Shown piece by piece: positions 11,340 to 22,249 of a stretch of DNA of 64,000 bases. The translations under genes and the position numbers were made by a program. Positions within the stretch are counted from its first letter, which is position 1, and each line of letters starts with the position of its first letter. The notes below the pieces were generated by a model, which saw nothing but the letters and a program-made list of their open reading frames with translations, searched no databases and was not told the DNA's origin. Source of the DNA: Lepeophtheirus salmonis (Eukaryota; Arthropoda; Copepoda; Siphonostomatoida; Caligidae); assembly GCF_016086655.4 (NCBI RefSeq), contig NC_052134.2, forward strand, positions 13,268,001-13,332,000, read 5' to 3'.

Positions 11340-11964
11340 TGAACGATTTCTTTTGTCCAATTTCATGTTTTGAAGCCCTTGAACCCAACAAATCTTTCAA
11401 CACTTTGAGAATGATGAAGGATTTGATTTAATTCTAAATCTCGTTTTCCTTAAGCTAAGTTCTTCATTTGAATATTTTCTTAGAAGAGGAGGGGACGAAA
11501 TTTCTCTGGGTTTAAGTTTTTTCCAATCCAAAATGTCAAAATAATTCGACGCCATCCAGTTAATATTACCCTGTAGTACTTTGAATTTTCTAATATTTTT
11601 GTATTTGACTGCCTTTTTCTGGCTCCCAATATGTATTTTTAGAGCTTTTTTCCTTATTTCTAAGTTGGAATCATACATGCCTGTCAAAAAAATTACCTCA
11701 GAATGAGCAAAGTATGAATTATTTTCAAAGACCTTTTTGAAGGTCGACATTTGTGATGGCAATTCTTGAAACAAAATCCCTTGCAAGTGATAGCTGCTCG
11801 AACAAAAGCCTAGAACCACTCTCCACGTTATGTCTTTTTAGAATAGAAAAACACATAGGAACGTATAAATGTAATACAATTTTTACAAGAAGTTTCAAAT
11901 TGAAGTACCAATTAGTGTCATTACTAGTAGGTCGTTCACTATACATATAGTAATTCCATGTCAA
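11340..11964 (-). pseudogene. Decayed member of an unnamed repeated protein family
   Basis: Two overlapping minus-strand frames join into one protein. 11964-11725 contains KIVLHLYVPMCFSILKRHNV, an [FY]-VP-x-[WC]-F-x-[IV]-K segment, followed by an amphipathic helix. 11819-11397 contains NNSYFAHSEVIFLTGMYD, then IRKKALKIHIGSQK, a NWMASNYFDILDW segment and SSPPLLRKYSNEEL. Downstream, after a stop at 11397, a S-V-E-R-F-V motif is readable at about 11380. I recall this layout from uncharacterised repeated proteins in arthropod genomes, but I cannot name a family or function. No catalytic or signal motif is visible. One frameshift lies near 11760. Confidence 0.4.
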
Positions 11965-13170
11965 GTGTACACACTTTTTTAGGATTTAGGGCATGACCCT
12001 CACTGATTTTGATGATTTTTTGTACACTTATTAAACGTTATTAAATAATTCCTTTGTGAAATTTCAGATAGCTAGGACTCACAGGGGCCATTTTAGGGGC
12101 GCTCAAAGTTTTGGAAAATATCAAAAAAAAAACCTGCCCATTCTATACTTTAAAAGACGATAACTCCTTACATACATTTTTACTTTCTTTATGTCAAAAT
12201 ACTCAACACATACACAGCTTTCATTTGAATATAAAGATGTTGCAATAAAACAATAAAATTTTGGCGCTTTGACGCGTACTTCAAAATGACACCCCTGCCA
12301 GGCTGCAAGTTTTATTTGGCCATATTTTTTTTAAAGGCAGCCCAATTTATTGTTTCCATAAAAAAAAAAAATTAGATTGGGATCATCGACAAACAAGCCA
12401 CTAACTAGTAGTATGTGGAACACTTTAATATTAATTTACTTCTTTTTATACAATACTAGAGTGTGTGCTACAAAACTCACTTTATCCAATCCAAAATACT
12501 TTCTGATCTTGAGTTGTGGTTTGGTATGGGTAAGAATCCACCAGAATACTATTTTTTTTAGTCAAAAAACTCCACCAAAATTCATCCAAACAAAGCGAAC
12601 TTCTTTTTTTTTACAAAACAATGTGGATTTAAAAATAAAAACTCATTTAATTATTAAAATCGATTGCTCAATCAAAAATGGAGTTTTATAACTAATCGGA
12701 ACTGTTGACCGGCCGAAGACCTACGAATTTTCGCCGGACAAAAAATAACATTCCTGTATTATTTTTTAACTGCTACTTGAATATTCAATATATACTATAA
12801 AATGAAGGGGTATACACCAAAAAAGAATAAAGAACATATATTTTAAATTACCCGTAACTTTGTTATGAATGCAAAAATATTATGCAACTTACTGGTCATT
12901 AAATCTTCTTATCGATTGGGAGTAGTTAGCAAAGGAGTTTTTAAGAGTGCGTGCCAATTTAATTTTTTTCGTTATGGCATCGTCAAATCGAACAGATTTG
13001 TAAAATAATTGAAGAAACACTTGACACTTGAAGAAATATAATAGAACGGATCTTCGGGATGTCTCAGAATCTATTTTGGTAAGCTTTTCTTCGCTGTTAA
13101 AAATTTGGATTAAAGAATAACCCCATATACACTAATTATAAAATTAATTTTTAATAACAGCCGTAATTTG
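11965..13170. other. No gene recognised
   Basis: 11965-12340 lies immediately upstream of the minus-strand family member above and may be its 5' noncoding or intronic part. The + strand ORF at 12377-12691 (104 codons) has no recognisable motif and sits in low-complexity sequence. The rest is AT-rich. Confidence 0.5.
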
Positions 13171-13340
13171 GAGCCACCTAAGATCGTTGAATGATGCAAT
13201 AGGTGTACGAAGAATTAATTATCCAATAAGCTGGTTAATTTTGAGCCACCTAAGAGCTTTGAAAGATACAAAAGGTCTGCGAAGAGTAAATTATCCAATA
13301 AGTTGTTTAAATCTGAGCCACCTAAGAGCGTTGAAAGATA
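13171..13340 (+). repeat. Tandem repeat, 72-bp period, about 2.4 copies
   Basis: The core GAGCCACCTAAGA occurs at 13171, 13243 and 13315 at intervals of exactly 72 bp. The unit also includes a GCGAAGA...AATTATCCAATAAG segment. As 72 is a multiple of three, the unit would encode a 24-residue repeat, and an ORF (13187-13405) does run across it. It lies shortly before the BEL/Pao gag remnant and could belong to the leader of that element. Confidence 0.75.
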
Positions 13341-13948
13341 TTGTAGTCCATCAAAAAAAATATCAAAAGATGGAAAGAAGAAAATCTATTCACACATCTC
13401 CTTAATGCGAGCATACAATTACAAACTCAGAGGAACTTACAAAAACTTCAAGATCACAGATTGATAATCAAAAAGCGGATGTTATTGACAGATTAACTAA
13501 AAAACTTATTGAAAATTGGGTGTTTACCCTCTCCAAATGCATATAATCAACTTTTCTCAATGCATCTAAAAACTGTTATAAACCAGAGGAAAACACACTA
13601 TCGGGCAAATATTTTGCCCTAGTCGAGGACTTTTAACTTTTAATAGCCAATCTGGAATATGAGATTAGAAATAGAAAAGAATCTCACTCCAAGCCCAGTT
13701 GAAGAGCCAAACTCTACGGTCACCTTTCTGTAATGGAAAAAGAGTATTATGCAGTTTAATGTAAAACATTTACTTGAAAAATTTGGAGGGGATCCAGAGG
13801 TTGACAATATGCTCCTCCACTTTTCAAATTGGAAAACCTCGTGGAAAAATTTAGTAAAAGAAATGGAAGCTATCTTATTTCAAAAGTAAAAATAATTTTT
13901 GGATAGTCCAGCACTCTCTATCGTTGCTGTATTTACACATCATCTCAT

Positions 13949-14485
13949 ATGGCATACTCAGAGGGTATGAAAAGGCTGACTGAGCTCTATGAGGATCCCG
14001 TAAAAATGGCCAATTCATACCTGAGGAAGGCAATTGACCTTAATCAGGATGAAGAAACAATGGCTGAGGAAATTTTGAAATCGTCGCAAGCACTAAAGGT
14101 GCTACAAGACGACCTGGTTAATCAAGGGGTTAATATGTTCGAATTCGCACTCATCCATGCGTTTTATAGCGCCCTCTCTCCTAAAATGCGAGCTGATTGG
14201 GAAGAGCACAAATTCAAAGCTAGACAAGTGGATACTTATGATAATGAAAGAAGTTTAAAAAAGGACGATCCAATTACTCCTTGGACAGGCGGGAGTGTGG
14301 AAATCCTAGATTCGTCTAATACTTGGCTACGGCTATACAAAGTGGGAATTCCCAGCCTTGACAACATTGAAAAGGTGGCAACAACAAGCAATTTTGCTAT
14401 AGTTGACAAAACTAATGTTACTTGCGAACTATGCTCAAACAATCATCAAATAACAAGATGCCCAGACGCGCTAGATATGACCTAA
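13949..14485 (+). CDS. BEL/Pao gag fragment with zinc knuckle
   Basis: 178 codons. The N-terminal part, YSEGMKRLTELYEDPVKMA, matches the BEL/Pao capsid-like segment in which Y-x-x-A-x-x-x-L-x-x-x-[FY]-G-x-P introduces a long helical region. At the C terminus CELCSNNHQITRCP forms a C-x2-C-x3-H-x4-C zinc knuckle, the nucleocapsid motif normal for this clade. Gag packages the element RNA in cytoplasmic particles. The ORF stops soon after the knuckle at TAA/TGA-rich sequence, whereas an intact BEL polyprotein continues into the protease. The upstream gag part lies in other frames (13780-13948). Confidence 0.6.
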   Translation: MAYSEGMKRLTELYEDPVKMANSYLRKAIDLNQDEETMAEEILKSSQALKVLQDDLVNQGVNMFEFALIHAFYSALSPKMRADWEEHKFKARQVDTYDNERSLKKDDPITPWTGGSVEILDSSNTWLRLYKVGIPSLDNIEKVATTSNFAIVDKTNVTCELCSNNHQITRCPDALDMT

Positions 14486-15024
14486 TCATCATTAAAAGAT
14501 AGATGCTAGGCTCAAAACATATGCATAAGATGTTTAAACCCCAGAAAGTGGGACATATTTGCAATATAAAGCGTAAATGGTACCAGAATGAATACATACA
14601 AGACGCATCATTCACCATTAACTTGTCCAAAAACAAATTCAGAACCAAATCCTTGAATTTCAAAGCTTTCTGTAAGAAATACTCCACTGACAAAAGATAA
14701 TTGAAGAGAAACACTGAAAGTTAAAACCCCAATTTCACCAAAATTGCAAAATTAATGAGTTATCAAATCTTGGCGTCAATAACTTCAGCTATTACTTCTC
14801 AAAACTAGAAATATGGAGGAAAGACGCCCAAGAATTAGTTTTATTTATATAAAGTGAATTTTATTAATAAATATCCAAAAATCGGATATTAATTATTCTA
14901 ATGAAGTTGTTAATTTCTATGACAATTACAGCTGTCATTTGGGTAATTCACAGGGGATTCACTTAGTGTAGAACAAATAAATCAATTACGGGTTACGAAT
15001 TATAAAAGTATATCTGGTTCTGTT
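14486..15024 (+). other. BEL/Pao gag-protease spacer, degraded
   Basis: Broken sequence between the gag knuckle and the protease block. A short open frame at 14503-14700 has many Lys, His and Cys residues and could be remains of a second gag/protease linker. No motif is certain. Confidence 0.35.
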
Positions 15025-15438
15025 ATGTGCTATTTGATTAATCCATCTACTCATCAATTAATTAAAGTAAGAGCATTACTTGATTCAGGTTCAAATGCTT
15101 CATTAATCAAAAGAAATATTGTACAATATTTGCGATTGAATGGAAATCCCAATATTTTAAAAATGAACGTGGCAGGAGATCAAAATATTGCATCTTCAGA
15201 ATTGAATGTAGTCTTTCAATTATTGAGTATTGACAATACATTTTTGTCAGAAATTATAATAGCCACTACTATAAAAGAAATTGGAGAACCTCTTCACCCT
15301 ATAGTAATAAATCCTAAGAATTATGTTCACTTAAAAGACATTCGTTTTATTGAAAGTTATCAGATTAAAGTTGAAATACCTTTTCAACTTCTGATTGCTG
15401 AGCCCTACTATTCTCAACTGATGGAGAAAGAACGATGA
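15025..15438 (+). CDS. BEL/Pao aspartic protease region
   Basis: 137 codons. Residues 14-27 read VRALLDSGSNASLI, the aspartic protease active-site motif [LIV]-D-S-G-[SA] in the context found in BEL/Pao elements (DUF1758-type). The following residues form alternating beta strands as expected for a retropepsin fold. The distal part PFQLLIAEPYYSQL resembles the conserved LIG-x-DY-x-x-L segment of this clade, here with A-E-P in place of G-x-D. The protease would cleave the gag-pol polyprotein. The frame is open but isolated by stops on both sides. Confidence 0.68.
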   Translation: MCYLINPSTHQLIKVRALLDSGSNASLIKRNIVQYLRLNGNPNILKMNVAGDQNIASSELNVVFQLLSIDNTFLSEIIIATTIKEIGEPLHPIVINPKNYVHLKDIRFIESYQIKVEIPFQLLIAEPYYSQLMEKER

Positions 15439-15456
15439 CATTCTCCAGACATTTCA

Positions 15457-15961
15457 ATGCCATCAATAAAACTTTTAAAGTTGGGTTGGTTTTTGAGAGG
15501 AGCAACAGGAATTGATGCAGTTACAAATGTATACGTACAATTCTCTCAGGAAGTTGACTACATGAATTATGAAATAGAAGCTATATATAAAAATAGTGTT
15601 GAAACTTTTGACTTAAACAAATTTTGGTCAGGAGAAAATGTATGTATAAGCCAACATGAACCTGATAATAAATTGATCTCAGTTATGGACTTCCAAGCAG
15701 AACAACATATGAAAGACACTACAGTGTATGATTCCACACAAAAATGCTGGTTTGTTGAAATGCCCTGGAGAGATCCTAATACAGAAAGTCATTTAATGAC
15801 ATATAATTATAACAGAGCATTGGCTATCTAGGAAAAGGTTCTGAGTAAAGTTAAATATGAACATCTATCGTCAGTAGATGACGCTTATAATAAATTTATT
15901 GAAAATGGATTTGCGGGAAAAATTCCAACGTAATTACAAAAAAATAATAATCACCAAACCT
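15457..15961 (+). CDS. BEL/Pao pre-reverse-transcriptase linker
   Basis: Opens with KLLKLGWFLRGATG, matching the conserved T-x-LGW-[IV]-[LV]-x-G after the protease of BEL elements. Then FDLNKFWSGENV (the D-L-x-x-FW motif), YDSTQKCWFVEMPWRDPN and YNRALAI occur, all characteristic of the segment leading into the reverse transcriptase. After a TAG at about 15830 the frame continues through VLSKVKYEHLSSVDDAYN and IENGFAGKIP before the N gap, matching the usual Y-x-x-x-I-x-E-x-x-x-x-G-x-A-E-x-[VI]-P. The polymerase itself lies in or beyond the gap. Confidence 0.68.
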
Positions 15962-16061
15962 NNNNNNNNNNNNNNNNNNNNNNNNNNNNNNNNNNNNNNN
16001 NNNNNNNNNNNNNNNNNNNNNNNNNNNNNNNNNNNNNNNNNNNNNNNNNNNNNNNNNNNNN
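15962..16061. other. Assembly gap of 100 N
   Basis: Exactly 100 undetermined bases, the usual placeholder for a gap of unknown size. Sequence on the right does not continue the BEL/Pao element. Confidence 0.99.
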
Positions 16062-16099
16062 ATTATAATGTGTTATTATTCATCATGAAGTTTGAGCAA

Positions 16100-16200
16100 A
16101 GTATGGCCATTTCTTAGCTGGCAATTTCCTCCCTGGCAATTTTCTCTAGGCCAATCTTCCACTTGCAATTTTCCCCAGGGCAGTTTTGTAATACCTTTCA
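16100..16200. repeat. Interspersed repeat with GGCAATTTTC motifs
   Basis: Repeats of short units such as CTGGCAATTTCCTC, CTGGCAATTTTCTC and CTTGCAATTTTCCC, spaced about 25 bp apart, followed by GGGCAGTTTTG. The style resembles the GAAATGTCC repeats at 47042 and 49611, so it may be a diverged relative of that MITE family. Confidence 0.35.
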
Positions 16201-17175
16201 AATTTTATCATGTCGATATTTGTTTTTTTTTTTTTAGATAGCAAAAATCCCTAGGATTTACAACTTTCACCATGATTTTGTAATGGAAGATAGTTTTTTA
16301 AATAGTGATTTTTTAAGAATATAGATTTAAAAAAAGAGGAATAAAAAATAAAAAAATAAAAATTGTTAGCAGAGAGTAACATCTGTTTACAAATAATGTA
16401 TCTAATTAAATATTTATAGGAAGCAACAATCTTTGAGCCATGTGCCTTTTTCTAATTTCCTTTCAATCCTTGTAACATTCGAAGTAGATATAATTCAATA
16501 GATAGGACTGATCTTAACTGAGTGAAATTTGGGACGAAGGTAAATTTGCAGGGCCTTTTGACTTTTTAGGAGTAAATTCTTTTTTCTCAATTGCCATTTT
16601 TTTTAATAATTTTTTTTATCTTTATCCATATCATACATCAATACAGATATATACAGTGTATAGAATAAAATAATATACACTGCTTGGAGGAAATGTGTTA
16701 CATAAACTTGAATAAACATTTTAACTAAAAATTAGCCCACCTGACCAAGAACTACACTTAATAATAAACTAGCCCAAAATTATATAAAACAATCATTGAC
16801 AAAACATTTTAAAAGATACATAGTAATTTATCCGTTGGTCTCCCTAGATGAAAGTGTTTATACTTCTGTACATTTTAAAAAAAAACTAGCTATGTATCTA
16901 ACTTAATCCGACTGTCAATACAGAAAAACATCATATCTAGCTACAGAGGACAATACTATTGCTCTAATGTTTTTGTCTATGAAATGTTTCTCCACATTCT
17001 AATTTATCGGCAATAGGAGCCTTGGCATACAAAAGGGCGAAATGTATTGTCAGATTTTCTTACCTTTTTACCCTTAGCTTTATGGGCTAGTCTATCAAAA
17101 TGGTTATCTAAAAGGTATTAAGTTTTCCTTTAATAAAAAAGTTATAAATGATATGATTATTTAATTAGTTTTGTA
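16201..17175. other. No gene recognised
   Basis: AT-rich noncoding sequence with several homopolymer runs. Confidence 0.6.
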
Positions 17176-17530
17176 TCGGTCCTTATTTAGAACTGAGGAC
17201 TAAAGTCCACCTCAATCCCAATTATCAATCCTTAAAGAAGGTAAATTTGATACCCCGTGACGTCATAGAGGGTGTTTTCCTTTTTTCAATTACTATTTTA
17301 TATAAAGAAGAAATTATATAACTGAGTAAAAATACATTACGAGTATGTTCGTTTTATATCTCATTTTTATGAAAGTATGGATATTTTTTCGCAAGATATA
17401 TCCTATGATCTTAATACATACATCATATATCTTATTTGATGTAATAAACATTGACTTTTTTGCAAAAATTCCAAGGACCGATAAGATCAGTCTTATGACT
17501 GTATTGTACCGAAATTAAAAGGACCGACAC
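17176..17530. mobile_element. MITE-like repeat with TCGGTCCTT ends
   Basis: Left end TCGGTCCTTATTTAG (after TA) and right end AAAAGGACCGACA are inverted. The right ~150 bp is related to 46571-46735: both contain a polypyrimidine AT-rich segment, a CAATAAAC/TAATAAAC motif and paired AAGGACCG boxes. No ORF with motifs lies inside. A non-autonomous DNA transposon is the most economical explanation; the superfamily is not resolved. Confidence 0.4.
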
Positions 17531-17728
17531 TCCATTATATTTAATCAAAATGACATTTTTTTTGTAGAAAACCATTATTATTTATTTAAGATAATAGTCC
17601 TTGTCATATGTTATTGGCAAATTGAGAGTTTTTTGTGAGTTTTTCAGATGCACAAATGAATAAAGTTAGGGACGTTCAACACTTTGTAGAAATGCCATTT
17701 ATTTATCTTTATTTAAGTTATAAAGAAA

Positions 17729-18190
17729 ATGACATCTGAACTTGACACTGACGTGAAGATCCACACGCTTCTTCAAACAGGAAATAAAATTTGGATGCTT
17801 ACTTCAAAGATAATAATGTGGTCCTGCAACAGAATGGTGCTCCTGCCCAAACTACCAAAACTGCACAAAGATGATTAAGCAGTAACATCCATTTCTGGCC
17901 CAAAGAAATATGACCCCGTATATACCCGACGCCAACCCCCTTGGATTACACCTTTTGTTCGCTTATAAGTTATAATGTACTGGGAATGTGCCCTTACACG
18001 AACACTGGATTGATATGTCCAAAGAATACATAAAAAGACGTGCCAAGCCGTCAGGAGGCGTCTTGAGAACATCGTGGATTCCGGAGGGGCTGCATCGAAG
18101 ATTAGAAGAGACAATATAGCTTAACAGCTGGTTTCAAATATTGTTGTTGTACATTTCTAGTTTCTACGAAAAAGTATGTCATTAAATTAA
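17729..18190 (+). pseudogene. Mariner-like transposase, internally deleted copy
   Basis: The first ~20 codons from the ATG at 17729 (MTSELDTDVKIHTLLQTGNK) look like a mariner N terminus. They are followed directly by VVLQQNGAPAQTTKTAQ, which is the QQDGAPAH catalytic block with the second Asp changed to Asn and the His to Gln. Then FWPKE, a PTPTPLDY segment corresponding to SPDLNPLDY, and degenerate C-terminal sequence (about 18000-18130). The central third, including the first catalytic Asp, is deleted. Stops are frequent. It is a dead, non-autonomous relic. Inverted ends are not clear. Confidence 0.65.
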
Positions 18191-19864
18191 AAAAGTATTG
18201 ATTGTTCAGAATACAACGTCGCAACCAGTACACTGATAAATTTATTTGCTCTATATATTTAATATTTTAAACAAAACTTTACCCAGAGTTGGTCCTCTTG
18301 TCAAAAGTGTAATCCAAGACACTTGCCTCCTTTGCCCCCCTTCCTTCCCCTAAAACCTGTTCTGTTCTCTCTTCATGCATTTAAAAATGTACGTAATTTT
18401 ATTTAAAGTCTACATCGGTCTCCCCTTTTTAAATAAATACCCTGTACATTAAGACATACAAGTATAATATTATACTAATAGTAGATTAGAAAAAATGGCT
18501 AATCCGGCAAAACAAAAATGTTGTCTTTATTTGAGGTATCTAAAGCTCTCAGCTTGAGTTAATTATTAACTTATATCGGGCATTATATCCTTAGGATTTA
18601 CGAATGTAAAAGTATTTATATCTTTTATTTATTTATTGACAGACTATTATAATTTACAATCGAGTATAAAATTATCAACAAACTGGAAAACTATTTTTTT
18701 TAATATTAATTCAAATAATACTTGTAGAGATATATATTCAAAACATATCGGATATGAAATTACTCTGAGGAGTTGCACTTTTTGGTGTTTCAGGACATGA
18801 ACAGTATTTTATCTGTTTTGTTAATTGTATGGGATTTTCTGCACCCCAATATTGAAAAAATATCATAATATAGTTTGGTCATTGAGAAAATCTCAAATAA
18901 AGCAAAAGGGGAGTAAACCATGTTCCAGAATGAAGCCTTTTAAGAGCAAAAATAATACATTTGATAAGAAACTTTCCATTTTATAATCAAGCATTTATAA
19001 AATTGATTAATTTGTTAAATTTTAAGTCGTTCTTTTGCTTTGACTATTTATTTTTTTCAAAAGACCAATAGTACGCGTCTACAACGTAATATCAGCTGAT
19101 TATCTTAGAAGATCACAACAAATCAAAATAATGATTACATATTTAAGAATCAAAGGATAAAAAATAATTCACTGTGAACCTCTGTCTACAGCAAGCAAAA
19201 ACAGCCGGCTTGTTTGTTTTGGTAATACTAGGAGCAACATTATGACTTTCATTGTGACCAAGCCTGTGATGATGTTAGGGATTCGAGTCTCAAAGAGAAA
19301 AAAAAATATTTGTTTTGACGGCGAAGACTACTACGCCAATGTACGCCCATTTTTCTTCCATTGTAATTATCTTTCTTCGTTTATGTTCTATATATTAGAT
19401 GAAAGCCTAAAACTTAAAATGGGGGTTCATCAAAACGGCCACAAACTGGGAAAAAAAAGAAAAAAGTAAAACGCTGATTTGACTTTATTTTTTAACTGAT
19501 ATGATTAAAGTGTTCAAAAAGATTAACATTTTAACATAAATTTGACATTGAAAGACAACGCTTTCACGATATCACGAACTGGGAGCGTACATCATATTCT
19601 TAGATTTAAGAAAATTGAGTGTTCTTTTGAGGGTATGAATCGGTAGAACATCTTACTGACAGAGCATTGTCAGTCATGATGCTGCAGTAAATTGTTCTCA
19701 AGAAAGAATTATTATTAAATGGGCGGTTGATATTCCTAAATGTATAAATACAACTACAAAATTTTTTTATTTTCTGAAAAATAAAATAAATTTGTGTAAT
19801 TGCAATGTGTAATCTTACTATTGACATTTACTTTTCTTTGGCTAAATGATTATCTTGTCTATAG
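18191..19864. other. No gene firmly recognised
   Basis: AT-rich sequence. An ORF at 19242-19469 (75 codons, MTFIVTKPVMML...) starts in a reasonable context and contains a possible GT donor at 19340, but no domain was recognised. Confidence 0.5.
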
Positions 19865-20030
19865 TAGTAATTTACAAAAACTAGGACAGCAAATGTTGAA
19901 AGATTTTTTCATACATGATTTTATGAGAAAACATTTGTACGGCGATAACATCAAAGCAAGCTGGGATACTTTTTCTCAAAATTGCAACAGTATGATAAAT
20001 GTATTTGTTGATATGATTACTATAATTTAA
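19865..20030 (+). pseudogene. Possible tetraspanin large-loop exon
   Basis: A putative 3' splice site (TTATCTTGTCTATAG, ending 19864) precedes an open stretch reading NLQKLGQQMLKDFF...GDNIKASWDTFSQNCNS. This resembles the large extracellular loop of tetraspanins, where L-x-x-x-Y/G...WD-x-x-Q-x-x-x-x-CCG is conserved. The diagnostic CCG appears as CNS, so either the exon is decayed or the resemblance is chance. A TAA stop ends it at 20030. No transmembrane-encoding neighbour exon was found, although the bases just upstream (19800-19850) are hydrophobic in the same frame. Confidence 0.3.
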
Positions 20031-22249
20031 ATTAATTCAAAAAAGTGATAAAGTCCTTAAGAGAACAGGTGTTTAAGGTTAACTAAACCTGATAAAAATT
20101 GGTTATACGGTAACACCTATCATAAAAGATACTGAGACGTCAGGATGTTTAAATTAGTTTTAAAAAATAGCGTATAAGTACTATTTATATTATTATTCTG
20201 TTGCAAGAATAATATAAAGAAGAAAAGCATTCGCTGGTGAAGAAAATGCCTCACCATCTGAAATTGATTATATTTATTATATCAAAATTTAATTTAAAGT
20301 TCAAATACCACACGATAAAATTGATTGACCATGCATATAATATATTCGTGTAAAAATTTAGACAAATATCATTCTTACTAATAACTTGTAGGACAGTTTT
20401 TCAGTGGTTTAATATTGTATTTGAATCTTTAAAAAAATCCTCTTTGGTTTTTCATTGAATTAAAAAACTTATATCACGTTTTTCTCCGTTTCATCTACAA
20501 AATTCCAACCTTCTTTTATGTTATAGCCACAATATATGTTGAAAAGTTTTCTTTACATCTTGTAATATTTTAATAACAGTAGAAAGTGTGAGATCAGTTG
20601 AAGGAACTGTTGGCTACTTTAAATCTAGTACAATTTTCTGGAACGAATTTCTTCCCCACTTTCGGGAAGGTTTTGATTTCATTTTTCTTACCTGGATAGC
20701 TATAAAAATCTCACTAATTATTCGCATTCTTATTCTTCCAATATAATTCAACATATGAATATTGATCAGATCGAGCCTGTTCATGCACAAAAGTAAGGTC
20801 ACAGTGTGTAACTCATGATGAATTAGGTCAACATCCAGATAATAAATGAAAATTCGTTAAATCATCACATTAAAGTAACTATAAATTGCGAACAAATTCT
20901 TATGGAACAATTCCACGAGGCAAATGTCTATTTGTATTCGCGATGACGGTTCTTGAAGTGGGAACATTCTCGTAATGACAGACACGTTCTGTAGAGGATA
21001 TAAAATTGTCAATATACATTTTTTATTATATAATTGTATTATTCAACAGGTTCATACTTAAATACATTAAAACAAATTCATCTATTCGTTTCCTTGTCTA
21101 AGTTTTGACAACCTCTCCTCATTAAGATGCAATGTCAAAGTAGTTAAATATCTGGAATATGTTTCTTTAGTGACTAAGGACTGACACACCAAGCTAACGA
21201 ACAATTATCATCCTGTTGGATCTGGATCTTTCATTCATGAATTACTTATACACACGTAGTTGAGGAAATTGACCAACATTTCTTTTCAAGAAAGTCAAGA
21301 TAATTTTTATGGTGGAATGATTACTTTCTGGCTCCTAAATAAAGACAAAGACAACAGTTAACTGTGTTTTAATATTTTGTCGTAAATTGTCTAGCATTTT
21401 TGAATTTGATACTCATGACTCATACTTATCACTTCGACTTTTCTTACTTTTTTTTAAATCTTAATATCTAATACATACATAATGATTTCCAGATGGTGCA
21501 TTTAAGTCTATTTTTGTATCCGAAATTCATTTCAATTTATTTACTAAGTATTTATCCTATATTTTTTTTTTTATTAAGTTAGGAGTAGAAATTCAATTAT
21601 GTATTTTATAATCCATTGGTTGTAGCTAAATTCAAATTAGTTCTTTTTTCCCGTCCTCTATTAGGATACATTCTTTATGTAACTAAAAATTATTCAACAA
21701 TATTACAAACAAAAACAACGAAGTCATATCAAATACATCTTAATAAAACATCTCAGGTAGAAAGTTAAAAGGGATATTAAATTAAAATTTCAAATAAAAT
21801 ACAATTTAAAGTACTCCAGTACAAAGTTAAAATAGGAATTATTCCATAAAAAATTGTCCTTGAAAAACTTGTCTGCAACTTCAAGTGTGCATGTTAGTAA
21901 AAGATATTTAAACCATTTTTCAGGAGAAGTTAGGAATTTAATGCTCATAGCATTTATACAATCTGTTGGACTTCGTTGGTATATATTTCGTATTTTTAAA
22001 TAATTTTGGAAGGACCGAAGAGAAGGACTTTTATAACATTTTTGCCATTGAAATTGAGTTCTGAAAGGCAAAATTAGTCATTGGATATTCACATAAGATC
22101 TGCAATCAAGGACTTAGACGATATGATATTCCTGTAATAACGGATCATATAGTTGTAATGTTCATTTTATTTAAACTTCCCCTCATCGGCATTTCCCATT
22201 TCAATGAAAGTTCATATTTTTTCCAGAATGTTTCTAGATCCCTCACAAA
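20031..22249. other. No gene recognised
   Basis: AT-rich. Minus-strand ORFs at 20614-20802 and 21790-22071 (62 and 93 codons) have no recognisable motif; the second may be part of the LINE remnant that starts at 22250, lying downstream on the same strand. Confidence 0.5.

Larger units (their letters stand above)
13430..15961 (+). mobile_element. BEL/Pao LTR retrotransposon, 5' part
   Basis: In order on the + strand: a gag remnant (from about 13430, LEKFGGDPEVDN near 13780), the main gag ORF (13949-14485), an aspartic protease region (15025-15438) and the pre-reverse-transcriptase linker (15457-15961). The copy is then cut by the assembly gap, so reverse transcriptase, RNase H, integrase and the 3' LTR are not seen. 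After the gap no BEL sequence resumes. No 5' LTR was identified. Internal stops mean this copy is not intact. Confidence 0.75.

Noticed and set aside
12377..12691. 104-codon + strand ORF
   Set aside because: Translation is dominated by low-complexity Lys/Phe/Asn with no motif; no splice or repeat context supports it.
19242..19469. 75-codon ORF with possible internal intron
   Set aside because: No domain and no convincing downstream exon; the putative splice quickly leads to a stop.
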